From Bacteroidota bacterium (lineage in GTDB: Bacteria; Bacteroidota; Bacteroidia; Bacteroidales; B39-G9): DNA of 33,554 nt. A model generated the notes under the pieces. The model was not told where the DNA came from, searched no databases, and saw only the letters and a program-made list of their open reading frames with translations. The DNA lies in assembly GCA_015222055.1 (NCBI GenBank), contig JADFUR010000099.1:1-33554 (forward strand), read 5' to 3'. Below, piece by piece: positions 1 to 9,600 of the stretch (positions are counted from its first letter, which is position 1; each line of letters opens with the position of its first letter). The position numbers and the translations under genes are program-made.

Positions 1-175
1 GGAATTAAAAAAAATACGAATTAAAAAAGGCGAGACAATTCATACCGAGAATTCTTACAAATTTATTAATGCTGACATAAAAAAAATTGCAGACTATGGT
101 AGATTAAAAGTAGAAAAAATTTACACAGATAAAAACAATTGGTTTAGTTTGGTTCATTATAAAAAACAAGATTAA
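1..175 (+). CDS. egtD: EgtD-like L-histidine N-alpha-methyltransferase, C-terminal fragment
   Basis: Only the last 57 codons are in the window, read in the frame whose first whole codon is at 2; the 5' end lies outside. The translation contains GETIHTENSYKF, the hallmark segment of the SAM-dependent histidine-specific methyltransferase (EgtD) family. It ends with KIYTDKNNWFSLVHY, matching the usual C-terminal strand of that fold (the W-T-D-x-x-x-W-F pattern). EgtD trimethylates histidine to hercynine, the first step of ergothioneine synthesis; an EgtB-type partner would be expected upstream but cannot be seen. The stop codon overlaps the convergent acyltransferase gene by 4 bp, so the two transcripts must overlap at their 3' ends. 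Family assignment is good for such a short piece. The exact substrate is inferred. Confidence 0.75.
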   Translation, partial: ELKKIRIKKGETIHTENSYKFINADIKKIADYGRLKVEKIYTDKNNWFSLVHYKKQD

Positions 176-975
176 TTATAAACAATTGCACGAATTTTTT
201 GTGCCCAATCCCAATGAGACAAAGAGTTGCTTAATTCTTTATGTTGAACAGGTTTTGAGATTTTAACTTTAATAGTCTTTCCTCTTTTTCTGAAAAACTC
301 TCGGGGCAAGAGAGCAAGTTCAATATTTGCTTTTATTCTAAAAATTTGTCTGAATAAATATATTGCATAAAACAGGTTTGAATTTTTTCCATAAAACCTT
401 ATTGGGACAATATCTCTTTTATTTAAAATTGCTTTTTTTATAAAACTTTTTGTCCAGAATTTATCCTGAATTTTAAATTTATAAATGCGAGAGACTAAAC
501 CATAAGGGAAGTGAGTAATTGGAATATCTGAAGCATATATTTTTTCTAACTCCATTATTTCTTTTCTTGAGTTTTTACCAAATACATTTACACTTGCAAT
601 TATTGGTCTCAAATTAGGCACAAATAACCAGGCATCATTGCCAATTGCTTTTAAATCACCATATTTTTTTCCAACAATAGAGGTTAAAATTAATCCATCT
701 ATCATACCAAAAGGATGATTAGCAACAAAAAAACATTTACCCTTATCCGGTAAATTTTCTTCACCTTCAATTGTAAATTTTAGATTAAATTCTTCAACAA
801 TTTTTGGTAAAAGGTCTACCCCGTATACGTCAGGATATTTTTTTATAAATTGATTTATTTCTTCTTGCTTGATTATTTTAGCAATTATTCTAACAGCATA
901 ATTTGGAAGGTTTTTTAAGAATTTTGAATTGCTGTTTTTAAAGATTTGTGAAATGTCAATTGTTTCGACGCTCAT
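172..975 (-). CDS. PlsC-like lysophospholipid / glycerolipid acyltransferase
   Basis: A 267-residue protein of the PlsC/LPLAT acyltransferase fold, which moves an acyl chain from acyl-ACP or acyl-CoA to a hydroxyl on a membrane lipid precursor. The catalytic block is VANHPFGMIDG at residues 84-94. The His87-Asp93 spacing is H-x5-D rather than the classical H-x4-D, as I recall for the OlsF/GlsA-like branch with NHPLGGLDG. The second block, FPYGLVSR at 156-163, corresponds to the substrate-binding FPEGxxS motif. No signal peptide is visible; a membrane-associated cytoplasmic enzyme is likely. The gene faces the egtD-like gene and overlaps it by 4 bp. It is divergent from the sigma-54 regulator across about 230 bp. 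The substrate could be a phospholipid or an amino-acid lipid; the sequence does not decide. Confidence 0.8.
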   Translation of the reverse strand: MSVETIDISQIFKNSNSKFLKNLPNYAVRIIAKIIKQEEINQFIKKYPDVYGVDLLPKIVEEFNLKFTIEGEENLPDKGKCFFVANHPFGMIDGLILTSIVGKKYGDLKAIGNDAWLFVPNLRPIIASVNVFGKNSRKEIMELEKIYASDIPITHFPYGLVSRIYKFKIQDKFWTKSFIKKAILNKRDIVPIRFYGKNSNLFYAIYLFRQIFRIKANIELALLPREFFRKRGKTIKVKISKPVQHKELSNSLSHWDWAQKIRAIVYN

Positions 976-1126
976 TATTATTTATTTTTATACATTAATC
1001 TGTTTGTTAAACACTTGCAATATAGGTATAATATTTTTTTGTTCATAAACCAGAGTTTTATTATTTTATACGAAAGATATTTAGCACCTTACAAAGGTGA
1101 GCAAATTATTAAAAAACGAACAAAAA

Positions 1127-1158
1127 TTGTCAAAATTTCCGAAAAATATGTAATTTTG
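1127..1158 (+). promoter_or_regulatory. Candidate Bacteroidota sigma-ABfr promoter for the sigma-54-activator operon
   Basis: A -33 TTG at 1127-1129 and a -7 TAATTTTG at 1151-1158 are separated by 21 bp. This fits the phylum consensus TTG / TAnnTTTG. Transcription would begin about 40-45 bases before the ATG at 1208. The assignment rests on motif match and position only. Confidence 0.5.
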
Positions 1159-1207
1159 TCATATATTTTATTTCAAATAGAAATTCAATACAAATTAAAT
1201 TTTGAAT

Positions 1208-2410
1208 ATGGATGTTCAACAAATAAAGCAACGTTTTGGAATAATTGGCAACTCAAGTAAATTAAACAGAGCCCTTGAAATAGCAATCCAAGTAGCACCC
1301 ACCGATATGTCTGTTCTTATTTCGGGAGAAAGTGGAACGGGAAAAGAAACTTTCCCTAAAATAATTCATCATTTGAGTTCACGAAAACACGGACAGTATA
1401 TTGCAGTAAACTGCGGAGCTATACCCGAAGGAACAATTGATTCTGAACTTTTTGGTCATGAAAAGGGAGCTTTTACAGGTGCACACGAAAGCAGAAAAGG
1501 GTATTTTGAATTTGCTGATAACGGAACAATTTTTTTAGATGAAATAGGAGAATTGCCTATATCATCACAAGTTCGCTTATTAAGAGTTTTAGAATCGGGA
1601 GAATTTATCAAAGTAGGTTCTTCAAAGGTTATGAAAACAAATGTAAGAGTCGTTGCTGCAACGAATATTGATATAACTGATGCTGTTAATGGAGGCAAAT
1701 TCCGCGAAGATTTATATTACAGATTAAATACGGTACCAATATTAGTACCACCCTTGAAAAAAAGACAGGAAGACATTCATTTGCTTTTTCGTAAATTTGC
1801 TTATGATTACGCCGAAAGATATCATATGCCAACTCTTCAATTAGATGATGAGGCTGTTCGAATTTTGAAAAATTATTCTTGGCCGGGTAATATTAGACAA
1901 TTAAAAAATATAACCGAACAAATATCGGTTATTGAGAAGAATAAACAAATATCAGCAGAAACAATACGAAAATATTTACCAATCTATAATGGAGAAAAAC
2001 TCCCGGCACTTTATAAACAGGTTGATGAAAAAACATTTGCTTCTGAACGCGAAATTCTTTATAAATTGCTATTTGATATGAAACGGGATATGAACGATTT
2101 AAAAGGGCTTGTTCATGAAATAATTGAAAAAGGAGTTGATAATATTGACACAGAACATGCTGCCAACAAATTGCTGAAAAAAAGCAATTTTGAAACGAAA
2201 ACTAATGTGCCACATACAATAGAAATAAAAAATAATAACATTGAAGATACAGAAGAATTTGTTGAAGAATCATTGTCTTTGGTTGATAAAGAAATGGAAT
2301 TAATAAAAAAAGCCTTAGATAAACACAAAGGGAAGCGAAAAAATGCTGCCGACGAGTTAGGTATTTCAGAGCGCACATTATATAGAAAAATAAAAGAATA
2401 CGATATTTAA
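1208..2410 (+). CDS. Sigma-54-dependent activator (AAA+ plus Fis-type HTH, no receiver domain)
   Basis: An enhancer-binding protein that uses ATP to open promoters held by RpoN. The AAA+ domain starts almost at the N-terminus: Walker A GESGTGKE at 40-47, the sigma-54 contact loop GAFTGA at 87-92, and Walker B TIFLDE ending at 112. A Fis-type helix-turn-helix (NAADELGISERTLYRKI) closes the protein. There is no N-terminal receiver, GAF or PAS domain, so activity is probably set by its level or by a partner. ATG 1208 is preferred over an in-frame TTG at 1202, giving 400 residues. It heads an operon with 10-11 bp gaps (lptE, TPR-like, secG). The arrangement upstream of secG and groES is one I recognise from Bacteroidota. 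Target genes are unknown; a near-consensus sigma-54 site lies before groES (see 4214-4230). Confidence 0.92.
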   Translation: MDVQQIKQRFGIIGNSSKLNRALEIAIQVAPTDMSVLISGESGTGKETFPKIIHHLSSRKHGQYIAVNCGAIPEGTIDSELFGHEKGAFTGAHESRKGYFEFADNGTIFLDEIGELPISSQVRLLRVLESGEFIKVGSSKVMKTNVRVVAATNIDITDAVNGGKFREDLYYRLNTVPILVPPLKKRQEDIHLLFRKFAYDYAERYHMPTLQLDDEAVRILKNYSWPGNIRQLKNITEQISVIEKNKQISAETIRKYLPIYNGEKLPALYKQVDEKTFASEREILYKLLFDMKRDMNDLKGLVHEIIEKGVDNIDTEHAANKLLKKSNFETKTNVPHTIEIKNNNIEDTEEFVEESLSLVDKEMELIKKALDKHKGKRKNAADELGISERTLYRKIKEYDI

Positions 2411-2421
2411 TAATTGTTAAA

Positions 2422-2961
2422 ATGGAAGCAAGAAAAATACAAATACTTAGCACAACGAAATTATATATATCGTTAGTTTTATTATTGATTTCACAATCAT
2501 GTTTTACTGTTAATTATTCATTTACAGGTGCCTCAATATCTCCAGATGTAAAAACTGTATCTATTAAAGATTTTAAAAATTTAGCACCATTGATTAAACC
2601 TACATTAAGCATAGATATTACCGAAGCTCTTAAAGACAAGTTCGTTTCACAAACAAATCTTCAATTAATTAATTACTCGGCTGATTTAAACTTTGAAGGT
2701 CAAATTACAGGCTACAATGTTAAGCCAATTGCAATAAAAGGGGGAGAAAATTCTGTTGCGTCTTTAAACAGATTGACGATTACAATAAAAATAAAATTTT
2801 CAAATATAAAAGATCCAAAACAGGATTTCGAATCATCATTTTCCCGATATGCAGATTTCCCGAGTACCGACAATTTAAACAATGTTCAGGATGGCCTTGC
2901 TGAAGAAATCACAAGCCAGCTAATTGATGACATATTTAATAAATCGGTTGCAAACTGGTAA
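2422..2961 (+). CDS. lptE: LptE-family LPS-assembly lipoprotein
   Basis: A 179-residue envelope protein of the LptE family, the outer-membrane lipoprotein that plugs LptD and assists LPS insertion. The N-terminus has a charged start, a hydrophobic core and a Cys at residue 27 (LISQSC), a somewhat loose lipobox. The mature part shows the family pattern: YSFTGASISPDVKTVSI near the start, then the LTITIKIKF strand, ending in a helix with a repeated acidic pattern (EEITSQLIDDIFN). It lies 11 bp after the sigma-54 activator and 11 bp before the TPR-like gene, so the genes are surely co-transcribed. Family identity comes from the conserved core and the operon position; the LptD partner is not in this window. 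Confidence 0.8.
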   Translation: MEARKIQILSTTKLYISLVLLLISQSCFTVNYSFTGASISPDVKTVSIKDFKNLAPLIKPTLSIDITEALKDKFVSQTNLQLINYSADLNFEGQITGYNVKPIAIKGGENSVASLNRLTITIKIKFSNIKDPKQDFESSFSRYADFPSTDNLNNVQDGLAEEITSQLIDDIFNKSVANW

Positions 2962-2972
2962 AAAATTAAAAA

Positions 2973-3746
2973 ATGAACAGGAATCAATTTTTTTCTTTTT
3001 TAGAAAATCCTAATTTACTTAATTCTTCTACCGTTGATGAGTTGAAGGAGATAATTGAAGACTTTCCTTTTTTTCAAACGGCACATTTGCTTCTGGTAAA
3101 AAATTTCTTATCATTAAACAGCATTAAGTATAGCAAACAACTTAAATTATCAGCAACTTACGCAAACGATAGGGCGAAACTTTTTCATCTTATTAATGAT
3201 GATTTCATAAATAAAGAACAATCTAAAATTGATGACAAAAAAACAACTGCTCAAAACGAAGAAATAAATAACAATAAGCAGGGCTCAATTTTAAACAATG
3301 AGTTATTAAACTTTGAATTTGGCGTTAATGAAGAATCGGTGGGAAAACAATTATTAGATATGGAAATTGGTAGTTCTTATGCCGGCTTATTAGATTCTAT
3401 TAGTGAAATTTCGCCAATTGACGAATCAACAGAAAACAACAGAAAAAAAGAATATAAAAAAACAAAAAAATTAAAAACGCAGGATTTTCTTATTGAGAAT
3501 TTTCTTCAAAACAATAAAAAAATTATTCCAAAAGACACATTTGAAGAAAACGAAGACATTTCAAAAAATAGCGTTGAAGAAGACAATGATCTTATTACCG
3601 AAACATTAGTAGGAATTTATATTAAACAAGGTTATTATTTTAAAGCAATTATGGCTTATGAGAAATTAAGTTTGAAATATCCGGAAAAAAGTATTTACTT
3701 TGCAAATCAAATTAAAAAAATTAAACAAATAATAAATAACAAATAA
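2973..3746 (+). CDS. Conserved hypothetical protein with C-terminal TPR-like helices
   Basis: A 257-residue protein with no signal peptide and no catalytic motif that I recognise. The N-terminal 80 residues look like a compact helical domain (FPFFQTAHLLLVKNFL). The middle, about 85-190, is rich in N, E, K and D and is probably disordered. The last 50 residues (ETLVGIYIKQGYYFKAIMAYEKLSLKYPEKS) have the spacing of one tetratricopeptide repeat. It is always found, as far as I recall, between lptE and secG in Bacteroidota. That suggests a role linked to envelope biogenesis or secretion, but nothing in the sequence proves a function. The 11-bp and 10-bp gaps to its neighbours show operon membership. 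Confidence 0.7.
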   Translation: MNRNQFFSFLENPNLLNSSTVDELKEIIEDFPFFQTAHLLLVKNFLSLNSIKYSKQLKLSATYANDRAKLFHLINDDFINKEQSKIDDKKTTAQNEEINNNKQGSILNNELLNFEFGVNEESVGKQLLDMEIGSSYAGLLDSISEISPIDESTENNRKKEYKKTKKLKTQDFLIENFLQNNKKIIPKDTFEENEDISKNSVEEDNDLITETLVGIYIKQGYYFKAIMAYEKLSLKYPEKSIYFANQIKKIKQIINNK

Positions 3747-3756
3747 TAGATAAAAA

Positions 3757-4113
3757 ATGTATACAGTAATTTCAATTTTAATACTTATCGCATCAATTCT
3801 TTTGGTATTAATTGTTTTGGTTCAAAATTCAAAAGGAGGCGGATTAGCAGCAAATTTCTCATCTTCAAATCAGATTATGGGAGTTAGAAAAACGACAGAT
3901 TTTCTCGAAAAATCGACTTGGACATTAGCAGGTGCAATATTTGTTTTGTGTATATTGGCTGCAGCTACAATTCCAAGACATGAAGTTGATCCAAATAAAT
4001 CGGCAATTGAAGAACAAGTTGAGAATGCTGCCGACCCAACTACAGCAAATCAATTTCCAACAACAGTTCCTCAGCAAAAAGAACAACAACCAACAAGCAA
4101 AGAAGAAAAATAG
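3757..4113 (+). CDS. secG: Preprotein translocase subunit SecG
   Basis: A 118-residue inner-membrane protein with the SecG layout: TM1 at about 3-23, the conserved loop VLVQNSKGGGLA, the FLEKSTW segment just before TM2 at about 55-73, then a polar Q/T/E-rich tail facing the cytoplasm. SecG assists SecYEG during SecA-driven export. It is the last gene of the sigma-54-activator operon and is followed 23 bp later by a strong hairpin terminator, which separates it from the chaperonin genes. The tail of about 40 residues is longer than in enterobacterial SecG, as is usual in this phylum. Confidence 0.92.
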   Translation: MYTVISILILIASILLVLIVLVQNSKGGGLAANFSSSNQIMGVRKTTDFLEKSTWTLAGAIFVLCILAAATIPRHEVDPNKSAIEEQVENAADPTTANQFPTTVPQQKEQQPTSKEEK

Positions 4114-4136
4114 CTAAAATTTAAAATATTTTCTAA

Positions 4137-4170
4137 AGTGTCAGTATGTCATCATTCTGACACTTTTTTT
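4137..4170 (+). terminator. Rho-independent terminator after secG
   Basis: A perfect 8-bp stem (AGTGTCAG at 4137-4144, CTGACACT at 4157-4164) with a 12-nt loop is followed by a run of T to 4170. It separates the secG operon from groES. Confidence 0.85.
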
Positions 4171-4213
4171 ATGCAAAAAGTTATCTAACTATTGCTAATT
4201 TGTCAAAAAATTG

Positions 4214-4230
4214 TTTGGCACAAAATATGA
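4214..4230 (+). promoter_or_regulatory. Candidate sigma-54-type promoter before the first groES
   Basis: TTTGGCAC at 4214-4221 matches the -24 half of the RpoN consensus (TGGCAC). A GA at 4229-4230 sits exactly 10 nt after the GG, where the consensus has GC. Transcription would start near 4241, about 30 bases before the groES ATG. No TAnnTTTG element is obvious here. The imperfect -12 half keeps confidence moderate. Confidence 0.4.
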
Positions 4231-4270
4231 TATAGATGATATCGAAAGGAAAATAAAGTTTTAAAAAAAG

Positions 4271-4552
4271 ATGTCAAATATAAAAATTAAACCATTACAC
4301 GACTACGTTTTTATTGAAGCAAAAGCATCTGAAAACATTACTGCAAGCGGAATTATTATTCTAGATTCTGCAAAAGAAAAATCACAAAAAGGAAAAGTTC
4401 TTGCTTTTGGCAATGGCATCGAAAATAAAAAAATAAATGTTTCAATTAACGATAATGTGTTGTATGGAAAATATTAAGGAACAGAACTAAGTGTTGATGA
4501 GGATAGCTACCTAATAATAAAGGAACTGGATATTCTCGTAATTTTAAAATAA
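4271..4552 (+). pseudogene. groES: groES interrupted by one in-frame stop (first copy)
   Basis: Reading from ATG 4271 gives a 68-residue GroES N-terminal part: the KIKPLHDYVFIEA start, the GroEL-binding mobile loop ITASGIIILDSAKEK, and VSINDNVLYGKY. A TAA stands at 4475-4477. Beyond it the same frame continues without any shift as GTELSVDEDSYLIIKELDILVIL and stops at 4552, exactly the length and C-terminal pattern of GroES. One codon, usually Ser or Ala in the family, has therefore become a stop. The 68-residue product would lack the last strands of the beta-barrel and should not assemble a heptamer. Mutation is probably recent, because the region after the stop is well preserved. The gene stands 37 bp before groEL, the normal groES place, and an intact paralogue lies behind groEL. 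A sequencing error is the main alternative. Confidence 0.85.
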
Positions 4553-4556
4553 TTAA

Positions 4557-6224
<1,668 letters not shown>

Positions 6225-6232
6225 TATTTCTA

Positions 6233-6270
6233 AAAAATTCTTAGAGGATTTTTTTCCTCTAAGAATTTTT
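6233..6270 (+). terminator. Rho-independent terminator after groEL
   Basis: A 16-bp stem (6233-6248 with 6255-6270, core TTCTTAGAGGA / TCCTCTAAGAA) ends in a T-run. It sits between groEL and the second groES, so the latter needs read-through or its own promoter. Confidence 0.85.
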
Positions 6271-6329
6271 GTATTTAAATAGAGATAAAAAAATTAAGTA
6301 GATATAAATTTATTTTAAAAATTAATAAA

Positions 6330-6602
6330 ATGAATGAATTACAACCATTAAACGAAAATGTTCTTTTAGACATTACCGAAGATAAAAAAGAACAAAAAAC
6401 AGCCTCTGGAATTATCATCCCTGACAGTGCAAAAGAAAAACCTAGTTCTGCAAAAGTTGTAGCAATTGGTAATATTGAAGATTGTAAAATTGTAGTTGGT
6501 GATACTGTGTATTATAAAAAATATTCAGGAACAGAAGTTGAATTAGAAGACAAAAAATATTTATTTATTCCTTATGCTGATTTGTTAGCAAAAATGGTTT
6601 AA
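6330..6602 (+). CDS. groES: Co-chaperonin GroES, second and intact copy
   Basis: A 90-residue GroES that is complete from the N-terminal strand (LQPLNENVLLDI) through the mobile loop EQKTASGIIIPDSAKEKP, the core VVAIG...VVGDTVYYKKYSGTEVEL, to the end. The canonical IIIP of the GroEL-contact loop is present, whereas the first copy has IIIL. The roof loop is short (GNIEDCK), and the end (YLFIPYADLLAKMV) differs from the usual YLIMRESDILAIL, so it is not a recent duplicate of the first copy. It lies 105 bp after groEL, separated by a terminator, and is followed by its own terminator. I see no convincing promoter in the gap. It is inferred to be the working GroES if the first copy is dead. Confidence 0.92.
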   Translation: MNELQPLNENVLLDITEDKKEQKTASGIIIPDSAKEKPSSAKVVAIGNIEDCKIVVGDTVYYKKYSGTEVELEDKKYLFIPYADLLAKMV

Positions 6603-6626
6603 AATTTTTTTTATAAAAAATTTCAA

Positions 6627-6664
6627 TAAAAAAAACCTTGCGAATTTTCGCAAGGTTTTTTTTA
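6627..6664. terminator. Bidirectional terminator between groES and the large secreted protein gene
   Basis: A 12-bp stem (AAAAACCTTGCG at 6631-6642, CGCAAGGTTTTT at 6649-6660) is flanked by A-runs on the left and T-runs on the right. It works in principle for both the groES transcript and the convergent gene ending at 6686. Confidence 0.85.
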
Positions 6665-6685
6665 TTGAATAATTATTAAATTTAA

Positions 6686-9600
6686 TTATCTAATTAATAT
6701 TTGTTTATTTGTAACCTTCTTTAATCCAATAACTCTAAATTGATAAATTCCTTTTGAAAGTGTTTGAAGATTAAAGTCAGCTTTAAGCTCTTTTGTTTGT
6801 TTCTCGTAATTTTTCGAGAACATTAGTTTACCTTCAATATTATATAGTTCAATTATAATAGAACCAATTTCTTTCGATGAGTATTTTATAGAGAACGTTC
6901 CATTATTAGGATTCGGATAAATTGTAATAATTTCATTTGGGTCTATCTCATTAATTCCAACACCTGAAATTGAAAGATGTTTAATAATTGAGTCTCTACC
7001 GCATTCATTATTAACTTTTTGTAATACGTCATAATTATTATTAGAAAGATAATTATGAGTTGGCTCTTTTTCTGTAGATGTTGCTCCGTCGCCAAAGTCC
7101 CAGAAATATGTTTCGGCGTTTTGTGAATTATCAACAAAATTTATAAGACCCCTTACTGCATTATAATCGAAATCAGAAACTGGTAAAGGTTTTGCATTTA
7201 CTTTTACAACACTTGAATAAGCCTCATTACATCCTTTTGTAAAAATTTCAGCACGATAAAATGTGCTTTCAGTTATTGGAGGACTTGTAATTTCTTCTGT
7301 AGTTGCATTATTTATATCTGACCACTTAATGCTATCGTTTGATTGCTGCCATTGTATTGTTCCCATATAGTCTGACACATTAAGCAAAACAGAATTGCCA
7401 GCACAAACAGAATTTTCAACAGCAGAAGCTGTTCCTCCAACAGGATTTTCGCTTACATTAACAACAGTAACGTTAGAGTATTCTTGTCCACAATAAGCAA
7501 CTGAAACGAAAGCCCTGTAATAGGTGTTTGCGTTAAGTCTAGGAGTGTTATAAATTGCATGGGTTTCTCCCACAATATTTGTCCAAGACGATCCGTCTGG
7601 CGATGATTGCCATTGTTTGTCGCCAGTTGAACCTGATAAAATAATCGAAGTTATACGTCCTTCACAAATAAAATCGCTTGAAGAATAACTTGTTCCTCCT
7701 ACTGCATATTTGTTTACAACAACTTTACGTGTTTCTGAATATATCTCACTACAACCAGTTGCTACCTTTGCTCTATAATAATTTGTTGTTTCCAGTTCCC
7801 CTGATATATAAGTATCTGAATTGGCATTGGTAATATTATTCCAATCTTTGTTGTTTTCAGATTCTTGCCACTGAATATTTCCAGAGTATCCGGATAAGTT
7901 AAGAGTCACAATAGAATTTTCACATATTGTGTCTGCATCAGCAGTAACTATACCTGCAACGGCCTGACCAGAAACAGAAATATATTCATTTTTTATTTCG
8001 CTATCAGATCCGCCAACACCAGTAATTGTTAACGACACGGTTTTTTGTCCAAGAGTTGAATAAGTGACAGAATGTGAACCGACAGTGTTTGCTGTAGCAG
8101 GCGAAGCTCCTTCGCCAAAGTTCCAACTGTAAGTTTTAATAGCTCCATAAGAGGTGTCGGTAAAAACAACAGTATTATTAATACAAGCGTTTATTTCATC
8201 AGCTGTAAAAGCACACGATAAAGGTAAAATAGTTATTGTTTGTGTATTTGTCTCAGGAGATTCGCCAACAGGTGATGAATAATAAGATGAAACAGAATAA
8301 ACATATTCTCCTGCAGAAGAAATAATATCGGAATAAGTTGATGTGTTGACATCGCTTATTGAATCTATTTTTATAGAATTTCGATAAATATAATATTTAT
8401 CAAATGTGTTTGTGCGAAGAGAATTCTCAACTTTTGTAAAGAGAGCGGTGCTTTTAACATTATCATAGGCTAAACGCTCAACACTTTGCTTTGTGTGTTT
8501 TTTAGTTTCGAATTTTTCAAAGTTATCACTTGTTCCAACCATAATATCATCAATAGCCATTTCAAAACCATCGTTATATTCATATACAAAAGCAAATTTA
8601 ATTTTTTTGCCGGCATAAGTGCTTAAGTCAATATCAACAGCTGTTTCGTAATCGTTAGCAGGAGTTCCGTCTCTGTAATCTAAAATACTTTTCCAAGATG
8701 CATTATCATATACCATTACATGAAATTTGGTAACATCATCATTATTGGATAAATAATAAATCCAAAAATGTAATAATTCGTTATCACCAATTGTTATTTC
8801 AGGAGAAATTAACCAATTTAAATCAGGAGCTGTGTAGCCAATTGTAGTAGAAAAATTACCTGAGTGAATATATTTGCTTCCTTGTCCTTCAAAAGAATTT
8901 TCAGAGCATAAATCCCATGTTATTCCGGTAGGGTCTTGAAGATTACTGCCATCAAGAGAAGTATTGTGTTTTATTTGCCAACCTTCAGGAGCCCATTGTC
9001 CTTCAAAATCAATACTATAAGGATTGTATTCAAGCTGAGGTTTGTCCCAATTTAAAGTTGTCACATTGTAATCCAGCTCTGCCGTTAAATTTGAAGGCGG
9101 AACAAATTCAGAAACAGTAATATAATCTGGTTTAATTATTTTATCAGCACCTGCTGAATTTGTTGCAACAAGAGTAACATCAAAAGTTCCTTCTGTATTA
9201 TAAATTATATTTTGTGGGTTTTGTTCTGCTGAACTTGAGGGTGTTGCTCCTTCAAAAGTCCATAGCCAAGAAACCGGTTTGTTTATTGAATTGTCGGTAA
9301 AGCTAACATGACCGCCGAATCCTACAGTAGTTGTGTTTGCAGAAAATTCACTTTCTGGAATTTTGGCATTAGGAATAATTGTTTCCCATAATCCTCTTCC
9401 AAAAGTTGCAGCTCTTAATTTGCTGTTTTCAGGAGTATCATCATCATAATATATTTCTACCTCAGTTACAACAACATTGGGTAATTTGTTGCTGAATAAT
9501 TCCCAATCGTTTGTTCCTATTTTTTTGTAAACGCCAATATCAGCACCAACAAACAATTCTTCTTCTGTATTTTGTCTGTTTTGAACAACTGACATAACAG

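Noticed and set aside
1015-1260. Plus-strand ORF of 81 codons overlapping the sigma-54 activator start
   Set aside because: It lies in the divergent promoter gap and runs into the activator gene in another frame. It has no domain-like pattern and covers the candidate promoter.
4475-4477. TAA in groES read as a sense codon (stop reassignment)
   Set aside because: TAA ends many intact genes in this window (for example groEL and groES copy two), so a changed code is not supported. A point mutation or sequence error is simpler.
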